Source of the DNA: Microthrixaceae bacterium
GTDB taxonomy: Bacteria; Actinomycetota; Acidimicrobiia; Acidimicrobiales; Microtrichaceae
Reading direction: 5' to 3'
NCBI GenBank assembly: GCA_023957975.1
Contig: JAMLGM010000010.1
Coordinates: forward strand, 122,628 to 186,627
DNA: 64,000 nucleotides
Position 1 is the stretch's first letter. Each line of letters begins with the position of its first letter. The notes under the pieces were generated by a model. That model saw nothing but the letters and a program-made list of their open reading frames with translations, was not told where the DNA came from and made no database searches. The position numbers and the translations under genes were made by a program. Shown piece by piece: positions 1 through 10,701 of this stretch.

Positions 1-485
1 ATCGAATGCACCGAACTCACCCACGCGAGCACCTCGATGCCGGCGGCGACCTTCAGCAGCTTTCGGGCGACGGCTCCGGCGGCGACCCGGCCGATGGTCT
101 CGCGCGCCGAGGCCCGTCCGCCGCCGGCGATCGCGCGGATGCCGTACTTGGCGTCGTAGGTGTAGTCGGCGTGGCTCGGCCGGTACAGGTCGGCCATGTG
201 GTCATAGGCGCTCGAACGGTGATCGGCGTTGCGGACCTCGAGCGCGATGGGGGTGCCGGTGGTGCGGCCCTCCCACATGCCCGAGAGAATCTCGACGACG
301 TCTGCCTCGTTGCGTTGGGTGACCAGTCGGCTCTGCCCGGGTCGACGACGGTCGAGGTCGGCCTGAATGTCGGCCTCGCACAGTTCGAGCCGGGGAGGGC
401 AGCCGTCGACGACGACCCCGACCGCCACCCCATGGGATTCGCCGTAGGTGGACACCCGAAACAGCCGGCCGCTCTGCGAAGACAT
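1..485 (-). CDS. aroC: Chorismate synthase, N-terminal part (runs off the left edge)
   Basis: Chorismate synthase makes chorismate from 5-enolpyruvylshikimate-3-phosphate, the last step of the shikimate pathway, in the cytoplasm and using reduced FMN. The reverse strand from the ATG at 485 reads in one open frame to the window edge. It shows the family's N-terminal block [19 protein letters not shown], then [39 protein letters not shown] and the FMN-site stretch [20 protein letters not shown]. About 161 residues are present, so more than half of the usual 360-400 residues lies outside. It is divergent from the membrane-protein gene that follows, with about 33 bases between the starts. The larger plus-strand frame across it is a shadow. 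Confidence 0.95.
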   Translation of the reverse strand, partial: MSSQSGRLFRVSTYGESHGVAVGVVVDGCPPRLELCEADIQADLDRRRPGQSRLVTQRNEADVVEILSGMWEGRTTGTPIALEVRNADHRSSAYDHMADLYRPSHADYTYDAKYGIRAIAGGGRASARETIGRVAAGAVARKLLKVAAGIEVLAWVSSVHS

Positions 486-518
486 GCTCACAAGTATGGC
501 GTGGACGCCGATTGGTTC

Positions 519-2402
519 ATGATGAGTTCCGCCCTGCCGACGATGGCCGCGCTTCGCACGCGCATGTTCGATCGACAGGTCTCGCGAGTGTGGCCCCACG
601 CGTTGGCCTTGTTCGCCCTGTTGATGGCCTGTTCGTTTCTCGTGTCGAACGGCAGGATCTCCAACGCCGATGAGGGGGCGGTGCTGTCCCAGCTCGAGAT
701 CATCGACACCTACGGAAGCTGGATGATGCCCAATCCTCTTCCATCGATCGACCCCGACGGTTCCTGGTTCGGCATCGAGAACTCGGACCTCGGCGCCACC
801 GGGTTCCTCACCTACGGCAAACACCCCATGTACCCGACGGCGATGGCGCCGTTCTACGCCGCGTTCGGCTATCACGGCCTGTTGAGCGCCTCGGTGCTCG
901 GCACCGTGGCGACGGCGTGGGCGGCCGCCGCGTTGGCCCGGCGTTGGCGCCCGAGCGCTGCGGTGGCGACGCTGTGGGTGGTCGGGGTGGCGACGCCGAT
1001 CTTCTTCGATTCCTTCTGGGCGATGGCCCACACCATCGGCGCCGCCTTTGCCACGGTGTCGCTACTCGGCGCGATCGCCGTGGTCGTCGATCGTCGCCGG
1101 ATCCACCTCGTCACCACCGTGTTCGGCGTGGCGGGAGCGGCGTTGTTCCGGAGCGAGGGGGTGCTGTGGGGTCTCGCGCTCGGCGTGGCGGTGGCGCTGT
1201 GGGGGTCGTTGGACGCGTGGCGCCGGGCTCGTGCGGAGGCCCCCGGTACGTCGCCGAGGGCGTCGGTTCTCCGGTGGGTTCGCCGTCTCGACCCGTTCGC
1301 GGTGGCGACGAGCGCACTCGCGGGTGGGGCTGCGATGGCGGTCTGGTGGCTCGACGGGCGCTGGTTCAGCGCGCTCGCGCAGGGCGACCTCGAGGCGTTT
1401 CGCATCGTCACCGAAGACATCGGTTGGCTCGAGGGCCGCTGGAAGGGCATCGCCACCTCGGTGGTGCAACTCGACATGAACCACAACGCCATCGCGTCGC
1501 TGTCCGCACTCGCCGCGGTCGCTGCGGCGGTGATCGGGGCCACGGCGTTGCGTCGCGACGAGCCGGACGAGGGTCGCCTGAAGTTGGCGGCGGTCGTCGG
1601 ATCGGCGGCCGTCGCCGGTGCGGCGATCGCGCTCATCGCCGGTTCGGCGTCGGTCGTGATCGCCGGGGTGGTGTTCGCGAGCCCCTTTGTCTTCCTCGGT
1701 CTCGCCGCCATGCGCCGCGACGTCGCAGCGTTGCCCGGCATGGGGTTGTCGCTGGGTGCCAGCGGCGTGTTCGTGGCGGCGATCATTCTGACGCAGTACC
1801 CGCAGGGCGGTGGTTTCGAATGGGGTGGCCGTTATTTCCACCTCGTCCTGCCGACCTTGACCGCGATCTCGATGGTCGTGGTCGCCGACGGGTGGGCCCG
1901 CGTGCGGGGTGGGTCCGCGGTGTCGCTCGGTACCAGACGGGCGGTGTCGACGGTGGTGTTGGCCTTCGCCGCGGTGACCGCGGCCCAGCAACTCGACGTG
2001 CAGGTGGCCTCGCGGCAGGGGCCTGCGGATCTGGCGGAACGCATCGCCGAGATCTCCGCCGGACTGCACGACGGAATCGGCGGTGATGCTGGCGGTGAAG
2101 TCGGAGGTGAGGCCGGGGGCGAGCCCGGACGCGGGGCGATCGTGGTGGTCGACCACCCGGCGTTGGGGCGCGCGATGTGGGCGGAGGCGGTGCACGGCCG
2201 GTACCTGCTGATCGATTGGAGCGACCCCGGCGAACTCACGCGACTCGGCGAACGGATGTCGGCCGCTGGGGTGCGCGAGTTTCTCTACATCACCGCGAGC
2301 GATCCGCAACAGCGTCGCGAGCAGGTTCCCGGGTATCGCTGGGATCCGCAGCGCAGCGCAATGGGCACGAACTATCACTTCCTGGTGATGACCGCCGACT
2401 GA
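519..2402 (+). CDS. Polytopic membrane protein, glycosyltransferase-C-like (uncertain)
   Basis: A protein of about 627 residues with roughly ten hydrophobic segments. After a short cytoplasmic start, a first membrane segment ([15 protein letters not shown]) leads to a loop containing [10 protein letters not shown] and [10 protein letters not shown]. This layout, with acidic residues early in the first outside loop, resembles GT-C/family-39-type membrane glycosyltransferases, but I see no decisive motif. The soluble C-terminus ends in a small alpha/beta-looking domain. A low-complexity linker of [11 protein letters not shown] type sits around 2080-2130 and looks like a repeat expansion. ATG 519 (or 522) is chosen because the frame upstream overlaps the real aroC gene. 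A GTG at 501 is an alternative. The substrate is unknown. Confidence 0.6.
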   Translation: MMSSALPTMAALRTRMFDRQVSRVWPHALALFALLMACSFLVSNGRISNADEGAVLSQLEIIDTYGSWMMPNPLPSIDPDGSWFGIENSDLGATGFLTYGKHPMYPTAMAPFYAAFGYHGLLSASVLGTVATAWAAAALARRWRPSAAVATLWVVGVATPIFFDSFWAMAHTIGAAFATVSLLGAIAVVVDRRRIHLVTTVFGVAGAALFRSEGVLWGLALGVAVALWGSLDAWRRARAEAPGTSPRASVLRWVRRLDPFAVATSALAGGAAMAVWWLDGRWFSALAQGDLEAFRIVTEDIGWLEGRWKGIATSVVQLDMNHNAIASLSALAAVAAAVIGATALRRDEPDEGRLKLAAVVGSAAVAGAAIALIAGSASVVIAGVVFASPFVFLGLAAMRRDVAALPGMGLSLGASGVFVAAIILTQYPQGGGFEWGGRYFHLVLPTLTAISMVVVADGWARVRGGSAVSLGTRRAVSTVVLAFAAVTAAQQLDVQVASRQGPADLAERIAEISAGLHDGIGGDAGGEVGGEAGGEPGRGAIVVVDHPALGRAMWAEAVHGRYLLIDWSDPGELTRLGERMSAAGVREFLYITASDPQQRREQVPGYRWDPQRSAMGTNYHFLVMTAD

Positions 2403-2458
2403 CCGCCGACTGATCGGCCGGTCTGATCGGCCGATCTGATCAGGCCGCATCCGGCCGA

Positions 2459-2472
2459 CGAACGAGTGTTCG
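2459..2472. promoter_or_regulatory. LexA (SOS) box upstream of uvrA
   Basis: CGAACGAGTGTTCG is a perfect palindromic match to the CGAAC-N4-GTTCG LexA operator known from Mycobacterium and Bacillus. It lies 26 bases before the uvrA start, where repressor binding would block transcription. Damage induction of uvrA is therefore expected. Confidence 0.85.
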
Positions 2473-2498
2473 GAAGCGATGTGATAGCGTAACGTCCG

Positions 2499-5348
2499 AT
2501 GGCCGATACCCTCTCCATTCGCGGCGCCAAAGAGCACAACCTCAAGAACATCTCCCTCGACCTTCCTCGCGATCGCCTCATCGTGTTCTGCGGGCTGTCG
2601 GGGTCCGGCAAGAGTTCCCTTGCGTTCGACACGATCTATGCCGAGGGGCAGCGGCGATACGTCGAATCGTTGTCCTCCTATGCCCGCCAGTTCCTCGGCC
2701 AGATGGACAAACCCGACGTCGAGGTGATCGAGGGGCTGTCGCCGGCCATCTCCATCGACCAGAAGACCGCGTCGAGAAACCCGCGCTCGACGGTCGGCAC
2801 GGTCACCGAGGTCTACGACTATCTGCGCCTGCTGTATGCCCGCGTCGGAGTTCCGCACGACCCCGAGACCGGCGAGGAGCTCATCAAGCAGACGCCCCAG
2901 CAGATCGTCGACAAGGTCCTGGCCCTCGAGCCCGGAACCCGGTTCCAGGTGCTCGGCCCGGTGGTGCGCGGGCGCAAGGGCACCTACGAGAAGCTGTTCG
3001 CCGATCTCGCCAAGGATGGGTTCGCCCGCGTGAAGGTCGACGGTGAGGTGCACGACCTGGCCGAGATCACGGGCGACTCGCCGCTCAAGCTGGCTCGCTA
3101 CGAGATGCACGACATCGACGTCGTGGTCGACCGTCTGGTGTTGCGCGACGATCTCGAACGGCGCCTCACCGAGTCGATGGAGACCGCGCTGCGCCTCGGC
3201 GAGGGGGTCGCCCACATCGAGCTGCTGCCCAAAGACGGCGAGCCCGAACTGTTGACGTTCTCGGAGAAGTTGTCGCGGCCCTCCGACGGCAAGAGCTTCG
3301 ACGAACTCGCACCGCGCAACTTCTCGTTCAACACGCCCTACGGTTACTGCCCGACCTGTCAGGGCCTCGGTGTGAAATTCGAGGTCGACCCCGAACTCGT
3401 CGTGCCCAACCCCGACCTGTCGATCGGCGAGGGCGCCATCCACCCGTGGGCGAGCGGGCACGCCAAGTACTTCCACCGCCTCCTCGAATCCACCACCGAG
3501 CAGTTCGGCATCGACATCGACGCCCCGTGGGCCAGCCTCGATTCTGATGAGCGGCGGCTGATGCTGTACGGGGTCGAGGCCGGCGACAAGGTGCTGGTGA
3601 AGTTCCGCAATCGTTACGGCCGCACCCGTACCTACTCGGCCACCTACGAGGGGGTCATCCCGTGGCTGTCGCGGCGCCATTCGGAAGCCGAGAGCGACTG
3701 GGCCCGCGAGAACGCCGAGGGCTACATGCGCGAGGTGCCGTGCCACAGCTGCGGCGGCGCACGCCTCAACGAGTACTCCCTCGCGGTCACCGTCGCCGGC
3801 CACAACATCTTCGAGCTGTCGAGTCAGCCGATCACCACCGCGCTCGACATCATCGCCGGCCTCGAGTTGAGCGACCGTGAAAAACAGATCGCCGAGCGAG
3901 TCCTGAAGGAGATCACCGCCCGGCTCAGGTTCCTGGTCGACGTCGGTCTGGGGTACCTGAACCTGCATCGAAGCGCGGCGACGCTTTCTGGCGGCGAGGC
4001 CCAGCGCATCCGTTTGGCGAGCCAGATCGGCTCTGGGCTCGCCGGGGTGCTGTACGTGCTCGACGAACCCTCCATCGGGTTGCATCAGCGCGACAACCAC
4101 CGCCTCATCGAGACCCTCAAGTATCTGCGCGACCTGGGCAACACGGTGATCGTGGTCGAACACGACGAGGACACGATTGCCGTGGCCGATCACGTGGTCG
4201 ATATCGGGCCGGGCGCGGGGGAGCACGGCGGTGAGGTCGTGTATTCGGGTTCGGTCGCCGGGCTGTTGAAGAACCGCAAGTCGATGACGGGCAAGTACCT
4301 GTCGGGTCGGCTCAAGATCGAGGTGCCCGAGACCCGCCGCGAGCCCGGTGAGCGCCGGCTCATCATCCGTGGAGCACGTGAGAACAACCTGCGCAACATC
4401 GACGTGGAGATTCCCCTCGGCGTGTTCGTGGCGATCACCGGGGTGTCGGGGTCGGGCAAGTCGACGCTGGTGAACGACATCTTGTTGCGCTCGCTCAGCC
4501 AGCAGTTGCACGGGGCCAAGACCCCGCCGGGGCTCCACAAGACCATCGAGGGCATCGACCAGATCGACAAGGTCATCAGCATCGACCAGTCGCCGATCGG
4601 GCGCACGCCCAGGTCGAATCCGGCCACCTACACCGGCGTGTTCGACCACATCCGCAAGCTGTTCGCCGCCACGACCGAGGCGAAGGTGCGCGGCTATCTG
4701 CCCGGTCGTTTCTCGTTCAACGTGAAGGGCGGCCGCTGCGAGGCCTGTTCGGGCGACGGCACCATCAAGATCGAGATGCATTTCCTGCCCGACGTCTATG
4801 TGCCCTGCGAGGCGTGCAAGGGCGCCCGTTACAACCGCGACACCCTCGAGATCCTCTTCAAGGGCAAGTCGATCGCGGACGTGTTGAACATGCCCGTCGA
4901 GGAGGCGAGCGAGTTCTTCGCTAACCAGCCGAACATCGCCCGCTACATGGAGACCCTCGTCGACGTCGGCCTCGGCTATGTCCGCCTCGGCCAGCCCGCC
5001 ACCACCCTGTCGGGGGGCGAGGCGCAGCGGGTGAAGCTGGCCACCGAGTTGGCGCGCCGCTCGAAGGGCCACACGCTGTACGTGCTCGACGAGCCCACAA
5101 CCGGGCTGCATTTCGAAGACATCCGCAAGCTTCTCGGGGTGTTGCAACGCCTCGTCGACAGCGGACACTCGGTGTTGACGATCGAACACAACCTCGACGT
5201 CATCAAGACCGCGGACTGGATCGTCGACCTCGGCCCCGAGGGCGGTGCCGGCGGCGGAACGGTGTTGGCCGAGGGGGCGCCCGAGGCCGTGGCCAAGGTC
5301 GACGCCAGCCACACGGGGCAGTTCCTCAAGCCGTTGCTGGGTCTGTAA
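2499..5348 (+). CDS. uvrA: Excinuclease ABC subunit A
   Basis: UvrA is the ATP-driven damage sensor of nucleotide excision repair; it loads UvrB onto damaged DNA. The 949-residue length is normal for the family. The first Walker A (GLSGSGKS) is at about residues 32-39, and a zinc-binding CPTC motif lies near 284. The first ABC signature ([12 protein letters not shown]) is near 497, the second Walker A (GVSGSGKST) near 645, a second zinc motif (CEAC) near 745 and the second signature ([12 protein letters not shown]) near 837. The C-terminus ends [11 protein letters not shown] 2499 begins [18 protein letters not shown], the expected N-terminus. A LexA box lies directly upstream. The 3' end overlaps the convergent flippase gene by about 23 bases. 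Confidence 0.98.
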   Translation: MADTLSIRGAKEHNLKNISLDLPRDRLIVFCGLSGSGKSSLAFDTIYAEGQRRYVESLSSYARQFLGQMDKPDVEVIEGLSPAISIDQKTASRNPRSTVGTVTEVYDYLRLLYARVGVPHDPETGEELIKQTPQQIVDKVLALEPGTRFQVLGPVVRGRKGTYEKLFADLAKDGFARVKVDGEVHDLAEITGDSPLKLARYEMHDIDVVVDRLVLRDDLERRLTESMETALRLGEGVAHIELLPKDGEPELLTFSEKLSRPSDGKSFDELAPRNFSFNTPYGYCPTCQGLGVKFEVDPELVVPNPDLSIGEGAIHPWASGHAKYFHRLLESTTEQFGIDIDAPWASLDSDERRLMLYGVEAGDKVLVKFRNRYGRTRTYSATYEGVIPWLSRRHSEAESDWARENAEGYMREVPCHSCGGARLNEYSLAVTVAGHNIFELSSQPITTALDIIAGLELSDREKQIAERVLKEITARLRFLVDVGLGYLNLHRSAATLSGGEAQRIRLASQIGSGLAGVLYVLDEPSIGLHQRDNHRLIETLKYLRDLGNTVIVVEHDEDTIAVADHVVDIGPGAGEHGGEVVYSGSVAGLLKNRKSMTGKYLSGRLKIEVPETRREPGERRLIIRGARENNLRNIDVEIPLGVFVAITGVSGSGKSTLVNDILLRSLSQQLHGAKTPPGLHKTIEGIDQIDKVISIDQSPIGRTPRSNPATYTGVFDHIRKLFAATTEAKVRGYLPGRFSFNVKGGRCEACSGDGTIKIEMHFLPDVYVPCEACKGARYNRDTLEILFKGKSIADVLNMPVEEASEFFANQPNIARYMETLVDVGLGYVRLGQPATTLSGGEAQRVKLATELARRSKGHTLYVLDEPTTGLHFEDIRKLLGVLQRLVDSGHSVLTIEHNLDVIKTADWIVDLGPEGGAGGGTVLAEGAPEAVAKVDASHTGQFLKPLLGL

Positions 5349-6615
5349 CGGTCCTTCGTTCGCCCGTGCCGGTTGGACTCGCCGGTGTGGTCTGCGCGGT
5401 CTGCGCGGTCACGGTCTGAGCGGTCGCCGCGCCGCGCCGGGTATTCGCCCAGAAGAATGCGAGGAAGGCGACCTGGCTGGCGGCACTGCAGGCCGCGGCG
5501 CCGTTCATCCCCCAGATCGGAATCGTCACGACGAACCCGGTGAGGGTGAAGGCGGCGATGATCACCGAAACCCGGGCGACCCCGGAGTCGTCGCCGGCGA
5601 CGAGCTGCAGGGTGCGAAACGGCGCCGAGAGTGCGAGGGCCACGGATCCGATCAACAACAGCGCCAGCGCGCTGCGGCCGTCGCGGTACTCCTCGCCGAA
5701 CACCGTGACGGCCAGCGTTGCGATCGCCGCGCCGCCGGCGGCGGTTCCGATGCCGAGGAGCGCGGAGAGTCGCATGCAACGACGTCGTAGTTCGGCGTCG
5801 TGGGCACCGCCGTGGCGGGCGAGCGCGACGACCCTCGGGACGGCGGCGGTGATCGACAACCACAACACGAGCGACAACGCGTTGGGGAATCGCAACATGG
5901 CCGCGTAGATGCCGGTCTCGTGGTCGTTCACGAGCCACGCCAACAACACGACGTCGAGGGAGATGATGAGGTTCTCGGCGAAGATCGCCACCTGTCCGTG
6001 TCCTCCCGCCGGAGCGCCGGCGGTCGACCGGTGCCCGCGCGGCGCCGGGTTGATCGCCACCGAGGTTGCGTACCAGAGCAGCGCTGCCGCTCCGATGATG
6101 AGCGACGCGCTCGAGTCCGTCGTGCCTCCCGCGACGATGCGGTCGACGGCGAGTACTCCCGCCACGATGCCGGCGCCGTGAACGAGGGAGGGCACCGCCG
6201 CGATTTCGAGGCGGTTCTGGCCGGTGGCGATCCATTCTCGGCTCGCTCCACGGGCGAACACGCCGAGCGCCATCGGTGCGAGTTCGGGCCAACCGATCGC
6301 CACGGTGGCGAGGGCGACGAGGGCGGTTCCGGCCAGCGACCACGACTCCCGCCGACGCTGCCACGCCCAGATGGCCGGGCTGTCGGCTCCTCGGCCAGCG
6401 ACCTCGCGGGTTCCGGCGTAGGCGACGCCCCGGTCACACGCGAGCGCTACGAATCGAACGATGACCAACAGGACCGAGATTCGTCCGAACGAACTGGGTC
6501 CGAGCGAGCGCGCCAGCAGAACGTACCCACCGAACTCGGCCACATTGCCGGCGACGCGAAGCCCGACACCGCGAACCTGGCGGAACGAGGAAGCCCGACC
6601 GGTTTTGCCACTCAC
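5326..6615 (-). CDS. Polysaccharide/lipid-linked oligosaccharide flippase-like membrane protein (Wzx/MATE superfamily)
   Basis: A 429-residue, very hydrophobic protein with about 12 predicted membrane segments. The N-terminal [20 protein letters not shown] is the typical first-helix signature of polysaccharide-biosynthesis (Wzx-type) exporters, in which a gentle helix is followed by a short G-P-x-x-F-G loop. Such proteins move undecaprenyl-linked sugars across the membrane. It starts from GTG 6615, only 17 bases from the divergent glycosyltransferase at 6633, so the two probably share a promoter region and a cell-envelope role. Its last 23 bases overlap the end of uvrA tail to tail. The substrate cannot be told from sequence. 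Confidence 0.75.
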   Translation of the reverse strand: MSGKTGRASSFRQVRGVGLRVAGNVAEFGGYVLLARSLGPSSFGRISVLLVIVRFVALACDRGVAYAGTREVAGRGADSPAIWAWQRRRESWSLAGTALVALATVAIGWPELAPMALGVFARGASREWIATGQNRLEIAAVPSLVHGAGIVAGVLAVDRIVAGGTTDSSASLIIGAAALLWYATSVAINPAPRGHRSTAGAPAGGHGQVAIFAENLIISLDVVLLAWLVNDHETGIYAAMLRFPNALSLVLWLSITAAVPRVVALARHGGAHDAELRRRCMRLSALLGIGTAAGGAAIATLAVTVFGEEYRDGRSALALLLIGSVALALSAPFRTLQLVAGDDSGVARVSVIIAAFTLTGFVVTIPIWGMNGAAACSAASQVAFLAFFWANTRRGAATAQTVTAQTAQTTPASPTGTGERRTVTDPATA

Positions 6616-6632
6616 ACCTTTACGCTACCGGT

Positions 6633-7391
6633 ATGGATCTGAACTCCGTCGATGTCGTGATCCTCACCTGGAACGATGAGCCGTCGATGCTCGACACGGC
6701 GATTCGCTCCGCGCTGGGCAGCGTCGGGGTCGAGGTGTCGGTCCACGTCGTCGACAACGGCAGCGAACCCGCACCGCTCCTCGCCGAGGACCTGCAAACC
6801 GACCCCCGGGTGCGCCTGATCCGGTCCGAACGCAACCTCGGGGTGGCTCGCGGCCGCAACCTCGGCATTGCGTCGGGCCACAACCCCTACGTGTTGCTGC
6901 TCGACAGCGATGCCGAGTTGCGCCCCGACTGTGCGCGACGCCTGCTCGACGCCGTGCGGACCCCCGTGCCGGGCGATGTGTCGTTCAGCGCGCCCGTCTA
7001 TGCGGGCCAGCGCCCCGAAGAGTCCGCAGGCATGGCCCCGACGTTGAGGTTGAAGATGGCCCGAGCGCTGAACCTTCGGGGGGACTACCAACCCGTGGCG
7101 GTCGACGGGGAGCCGACGTGGGAGATCGACTTCGCCATCGGTGCGTGTCAACTGTTTGAACGCTCGGCGTGGGAGTCGATCGGCGGCATCGACGAGACCT
7201 ACTTCTACGGTCCTGAAGATGTCGACTTCTGCCTCCGCCTCAAGAAGAGCGGCCGCCGTCTCGTGCAGGTGGCCGGCGCCGAGTGCGTCCACCCGCCGCG
7301 ACGCCGACACAAGAACCTGCTGACCGTGCGCGGCGCCCAGCACGGAGTGGCCGTCGCCCGCCACCTGTGGAGACACCGCGGCGGCGTCTGA
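6633..7391 (+). CDS. Family 2 glycosyltransferase
   Basis: A 252-residue GT-A fold enzyme that transfers a sugar from a nucleotide-sugar donor to an unknown acceptor, probably in surface glycan synthesis. Visible motifs are DVVILTWNDEP (nucleotide-binding start), a VVDNGSE block, RNLGVARGRNLGI, and the metal-binding DxD-type motif LLLDSDAEL near residue 90. FYGPEDVDFCLRLKKSG near residue 195 is the acceptor-side ED motif typical of rhamnosyltransferase-like members. It has no membrane segments. It is divergent from a flippase-like gene, which supports a linked glycan function, and is followed by a strong hairpin at 7421. Confidence 0.9.
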   Translation: MDLNSVDVVILTWNDEPSMLDTAIRSALGSVGVEVSVHVVDNGSEPAPLLAEDLQTDPRVRLIRSERNLGVARGRNLGIASGHNPYVLLLDSDAELRPDCARRLLDAVRTPVPGDVSFSAPVYAGQRPEESAGMAPTLRLKMARALNLRGDYQPVAVDGEPTWEIDFAIGACQLFERSAWESIGGIDETYFYGPEDVDFCLRLKKSGRRLVQVAGAECVHPPRRRHKNLLTVRGAQHGVAVARHLWRHRGGV

Positions 7392-7420
7392 CCCGCCCCC
7401 GGCGCCCCGCCCTCGTTGGG

Positions 7421-7472
7421 CGTTCTGTAGGTAATCGCGGTTGTCATAGCAACCGCGATTACCTACAGAACG
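7421..7472. terminator. Perfect 23-bp inverted repeat, likely bidirectional terminator
   Basis: Two perfectly complementary 23-base arms (7421-7443 and 7450-7472) enclose a 6-base loop. The hairpin sits between the convergent genes for the glycosyltransferase and nadA, where a two-way terminator is expected. There is no U-tract, which is common for actinobacterial terminators. Confidence 0.75.
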
Positions 7473-7525
7473 GGAATCGGGCGGGCGCGCGGCGGGGGAA
7501 TCGGGCGGGCGGTGGCGGGAACAGC

Positions 7526-8638
7526 TCAGGTGATGTCGAGCATCCGCTGGAGCGCGACCCGGGCCCACGCGGCGTCTTCGGGGTCGACGACGATCCGGTT
7601 CGGGACCCGGCCCTCGACGAGTTCCTCCAACACCCACGCCAGGTGCGGGCCGTCGATGCGGAACATGGTCGAGCACGGGCACACGAGCGGGTCGATCGAG
7701 GCGACCGTCTTGTTCGGGGTCTCGTTCGCCATGCGATTCACCATGTGAATCTCGGTGCCGACCCCGATGACCGACCCCTCGGGGGCATCGGCCACGGCTC
7801 GCAGGATGTACTCGGTGGATCCGACCATGTCGGCGGCGTCGCACACCTCGTGGCTGCACTCGGGGTGTACGACGATGAGCGCCCCCGGGTTCGCGGCCCG
7901 GAAGTCCTCGATGTGTTTCACCGAGAAGCGCTGGTGCACCGAGCAGTGGCCCTTCCAGAGCAGGAACTTGGCGGTGACGTCGTCGGGGGTGAGCCCACCG
8001 AGGTCGAAGCGGGGGTTCCACACCCGCATGTGGGACTCGTCGTAGCCCATCTGATAGCCGGTGTTGCGTCCGAGGTGCTGATCGGGGAAGAACAGCACCT
8101 GGTCGCCGCGCTCGAAGGCCCACTCGAGCACCGCCCTGGCGTTGGAACTCGTGCACACCGCGCCGTGGTTGCGCCCGACGAAGGCCTTGAGGTCGGCGGC
8201 GGAGTTCATGTAGGTGATGGGGATCACGCGGCTGATATCGACGTGTTCGGCCAGGTCTTCCCAGGCCTCCTCGACGGCGTCGATGTCGGCCATGTCGGCC
8301 ATCGAACATCCGGCGTTGAGGTCGGGCAGCACGACCTGTTGGTGGTCGCCGGTGAGGATGTCGGCGGCCTCGGCCATGAAATGCACGCCGCAGAACACGA
8401 TGTAGTCGGCCTCGGGGCGGGCCTTCGCGAGGGAGGCGAGCTTGAACGAGTCGCCCCGGGCATCGGCCCAGCGGATGACCTCGTCGCGTTGGTAGTGGTG
8501 GCCCAGGATGAAGAGGCGATCGCCGAGGGTCGCCTTCGCTTTTTCGATACGTGCGGCGAGTTCGGCGTCGGAGGCCTCGGTGTAGGACTCGTCGAGTGAA
8601 CGCTGGATGCGAAGCGAGATCGGGGTTGCTGTCGTCAT
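7526..8638 (-). CDS. nadA: Quinolinate synthase A
   Basis: NadA condenses iminoaspartate with dihydroxyacetone phosphate to quinolinate in de novo NAD synthesis, using an oxygen-sensitive [4Fe-4S] cluster. The 370-residue protein has the family hallmarks LGHHYQRDEV near residue 45 and VFCGVHFMAEAA (Cys83). Further on are HPECSHEVCD (near 259) and VCPCSTMFRI (near 320); these conserved cysteines are candidate cluster ligands. ATG 8638 is preceded by AGGAGG four bases away, so the much longer open frame upstream, antisense to uvrC, is rejected. nadB and nadC are not adjacent; the gene stands alone between a terminator hairpin and the divergent uvrC. Confidence 0.96.
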   Translation of the reverse strand: MTTATPISLRIQRSLDESYTEASDAELAARIEKAKATLGDRLFILGHHYQRDEVIRWADARGDSFKLASLAKARPEADYIVFCGVHFMAEAADILTGDHQQVVLPDLNAGCSMADMADIDAVEEAWEDLAEHVDISRVIPITYMNSAADLKAFVGRNHGAVCTSSNARAVLEWAFERGDQVLFFPDQHLGRNTGYQMGYDESHMRVWNPRFDLGGLTPDDVTAKFLLWKGHCSVHQRFSVKHIEDFRAANPGALIVVHPECSHEVCDAADMVGSTEYILRAVADAPEGSVIGVGTEIHMVNRMANETPNKTVASIDPLVCPCSTMFRIDGPHLAWVLEELVEGRVPNRIVVDPEDAAWARVALQRMLDIT

Positions 8639-8806
8639 GATGCCTCCTGACGGTAGGTGCCGACCACGGTAGTGCTCAGCCGCGGGACAACCGGATCCCA
8701 TCGTTTCGCATTCCCGAATCGGGACGAAAGCAATTTTGCCCAGGCGACGTCCGAACCGTGCCGAACCGTGCCGAGGGGGCCGAACCGTGCCGGTAGCGTT
8801 GGGCCC

Positions 8807-10690
8807 GTGGTCACCCGTCCTCCCGCCGGCTCCATTCCCGACGCCCCCGGGAGTTATCAGTTCAAAGACGCCGAGGGTCGGGTCATCTACGTCGGCAAGG
8901 CCAAATCCTTGCGCCAGCGGCTGAACAACTACTTCGGCGACCCGCGCCTGATGCACCCGCGCACCGCGCAGATGGTGGCCACCGCGGACAGCGTCGAGTG
9001 GATGCAGGTCAAGACCGAGGTCGACGCGTTGATGTTGGAGTACTCCCTCATCAAACGGCATCGGCCCCGGTTCAACGTGCGGCTCGTCGACGACAAGAGC
9101 TATCCGTTTCTTGCCGTCACGGTCGAGGACGAGTGGCCGCGGGCGATGGTCATGCGCGGTTCGAAACGCAAGGGTGTTCGCTACTTCGGCCCCTATGGCC
9201 ACGCGTATGCGATCCGCGAGACCCTCGATCTGTTGTTGCGGACCTTTCCGATCCGCACGTGTAGCGACTCGAAGTTCCGGACCCACGAGCGCCAGGGCCG
9301 GCCGTGTCTGTTGTTCCACATCGAGAAGTGCTCGGGTCCCTGCGTCGGTGAGATCGACAAGCCGTTCTACGACCTGTTGGTTCGCGAACTGATCGAGTTC
9401 CTCGACGGCGACACCGACCACATCGTCAAGCGCATCGAACAGCAGATGCACGACGCCGCTTCCGATCTGGAGTTCGAACTGGCCGCCCGGCTGCGCGATC
9501 GCCTCGCCGCGGTGAAGCGGGCCATCGAGAAACAGGAGATGGTGGCCGCCCGCGACGAGGACCTCGACGTGATCGGCATCGCCCAGGACGACCTCGAGGC
9601 GGCCGTTCAGGTGTTCTACGTGCGGCGAGGTCGCGTCGTTGGTCGCAAGGGGTTTGTGCTCGACAAGGTTCTGGCGTTGAGCGACAGCGAGGTCGTCGAG
9701 CGGGTGCTCGAGGAGCTGTATTTCGAAGAGCCGCCACTGGGAGTGCCGAAACAGGTGCTGGTGCCGACCGAACCCGACGACTCGGAGGTCTATCGCGAGT
9801 GGCTGAGCACCCAGCGGGGATCGAACGTCGAGATTCGGGTGCCGCAGCGAGGCGACAAGCGGTCGTTGGCCGAGACGGTGACACAGAACGCGGATGAGGA
9901 GTTTCGCCGTCATCGTCTGCGTCGGGCCTCCGATCACAACAGTCGCGCCAAGGCCCTCCAGGAACTGCAGGACTACCTCGATCTGCCAGAGGCACCGCTT
10001 CGGATCGAGTGCTTCGACATGAGTCACCTCCAGGGCACCGATTACGTCGGGTCGATGGTCGTGATGAGCGACGGGCTGCCCGACAAACGCGAGTACCGCC
10101 GGTTCAAGGTCAACACCGTCGGCGGCCAGCGCATCGGCGACTCCGACGACTTCGCCGCCATGGAGGAGGTGCTGACGCGGCGCTTCACGAACTATCTGGA
10201 AGACCGCGCCAAGCCCGTCGAGGAGCGTGGAAGGTTCCAGTACCCGCCGCAGCTCCTGGTGGTCGATGGCGGCAAGGGGCAACTCGGCGTGGCGGTTCGC
10301 GTGCTCGAGTCGCTCGGCCTCGACGAGGAGATTCCGGTGTGTTCGTTGGCGAAGCAGTTCGAGGAGGTGTTCGTGCCCGGGCGCTCGGCTCCGGTCCGGG
10401 TGCCCCGCCAATCCGAGGCACTGTTCTTGTTGCAGCGGATTCGCGACGAGAGCCACCGCTTTGCCATCACGTTCCACCGCGAGCGGCGCGGCAAGCGCAT
10501 GACCCGGTCGGTGCTCGACGACATCGCCGGGTTGGGGCCGACCCGCCGCAAACGGCTGGTGTCGGAGTTGGGTGGGGTAAACGCGGTGAAGGCCGCGTCG
10601 CTCGACACCTTGAAGGCGTTGAGTTGGCTGCCCGATGCGGTGGCGGAGGCGGTGTACGCCAAGACACACCCCGAGGCCGGCGACACATAG
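8807..10690 (+). CDS. uvrC: Excinuclease ABC subunit C
   Basis: UvrC makes both incisions around a DNA lesion after UvrA/UvrB recognition. The protein has about 627 residues. The N-terminal GIY-YIG nuclease covers the first 90 residues (PGSYQFKD, VIYVGKAKSLRQR). A UVR motif for UvrB binding (LEFELAARLRDRL) lies near 220, and the RNase H-like second nuclease includes IECFDMSHLQGTD and VVDGGKGQL. C-terminal helix-hairpin-helix DNA-binding motifs include IAGLGPTRRKRL. GTG 8807 is chosen because it starts right before the conserved PPAGSIPDAPGSYQF block. Just upstream the decamer CGAACCGTGC occurs three times (about 8752-8790). No LexA box is seen here, unlike uvrA. Confidence 0.95.
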   Translation: MVTRPPAGSIPDAPGSYQFKDAEGRVIYVGKAKSLRQRLNNYFGDPRLMHPRTAQMVATADSVEWMQVKTEVDALMLEYSLIKRHRPRFNVRLVDDKSYPFLAVTVEDEWPRAMVMRGSKRKGVRYFGPYGHAYAIRETLDLLLRTFPIRTCSDSKFRTHERQGRPCLLFHIEKCSGPCVGEIDKPFYDLLVRELIEFLDGDTDHIVKRIEQQMHDAASDLEFELAARLRDRLAAVKRAIEKQEMVAARDEDLDVIGIAQDDLEAAVQVFYVRRGRVVGRKGFVLDKVLALSDSEVVERVLEELYFEEPPLGVPKQVLVPTEPDDSEVYREWLSTQRGSNVEIRVPQRGDKRSLAETVTQNADEEFRRHRLRRASDHNSRAKALQELQDYLDLPEAPLRIECFDMSHLQGTDYVGSMVVMSDGLPDKREYRRFKVNTVGGQRIGDSDDFAAMEEVLTRRFTNYLEDRAKPVEERGRFQYPPQLLVVDGGKGQLGVAVRVLESLGLDEEIPVCSLAKQFEEVFVPGRSAPVRVPRQSEALFLLQRIRDESHRFAITFHRERRGKRMTRSVLDDIAGLGPTRRKRLVSELGGVNAVKAASLDTLKALSWLPDAVAEAVYAKTHPEAGDT

Positions 10691-10701
10691 GCTCGACCCC
10701 C

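Noticed and set aside
6..518. N-terminal extension of the 519 membrane protein
   Set aside because: It is antisense to the unmistakable chorismate synthase reading frame.
1062..5312. 1416-residue open frame on the minus strand
   Set aside because: It is antisense to uvrA and the membrane-protein gene; its composition is that of a GC-rich shadow frame and it shows no family motif.
8639..10669. Long N-terminal extension of nadA on the minus strand
   Set aside because: It is antisense to uvrC; nadA has a perfect ribosome-binding site right before ATG 8638.
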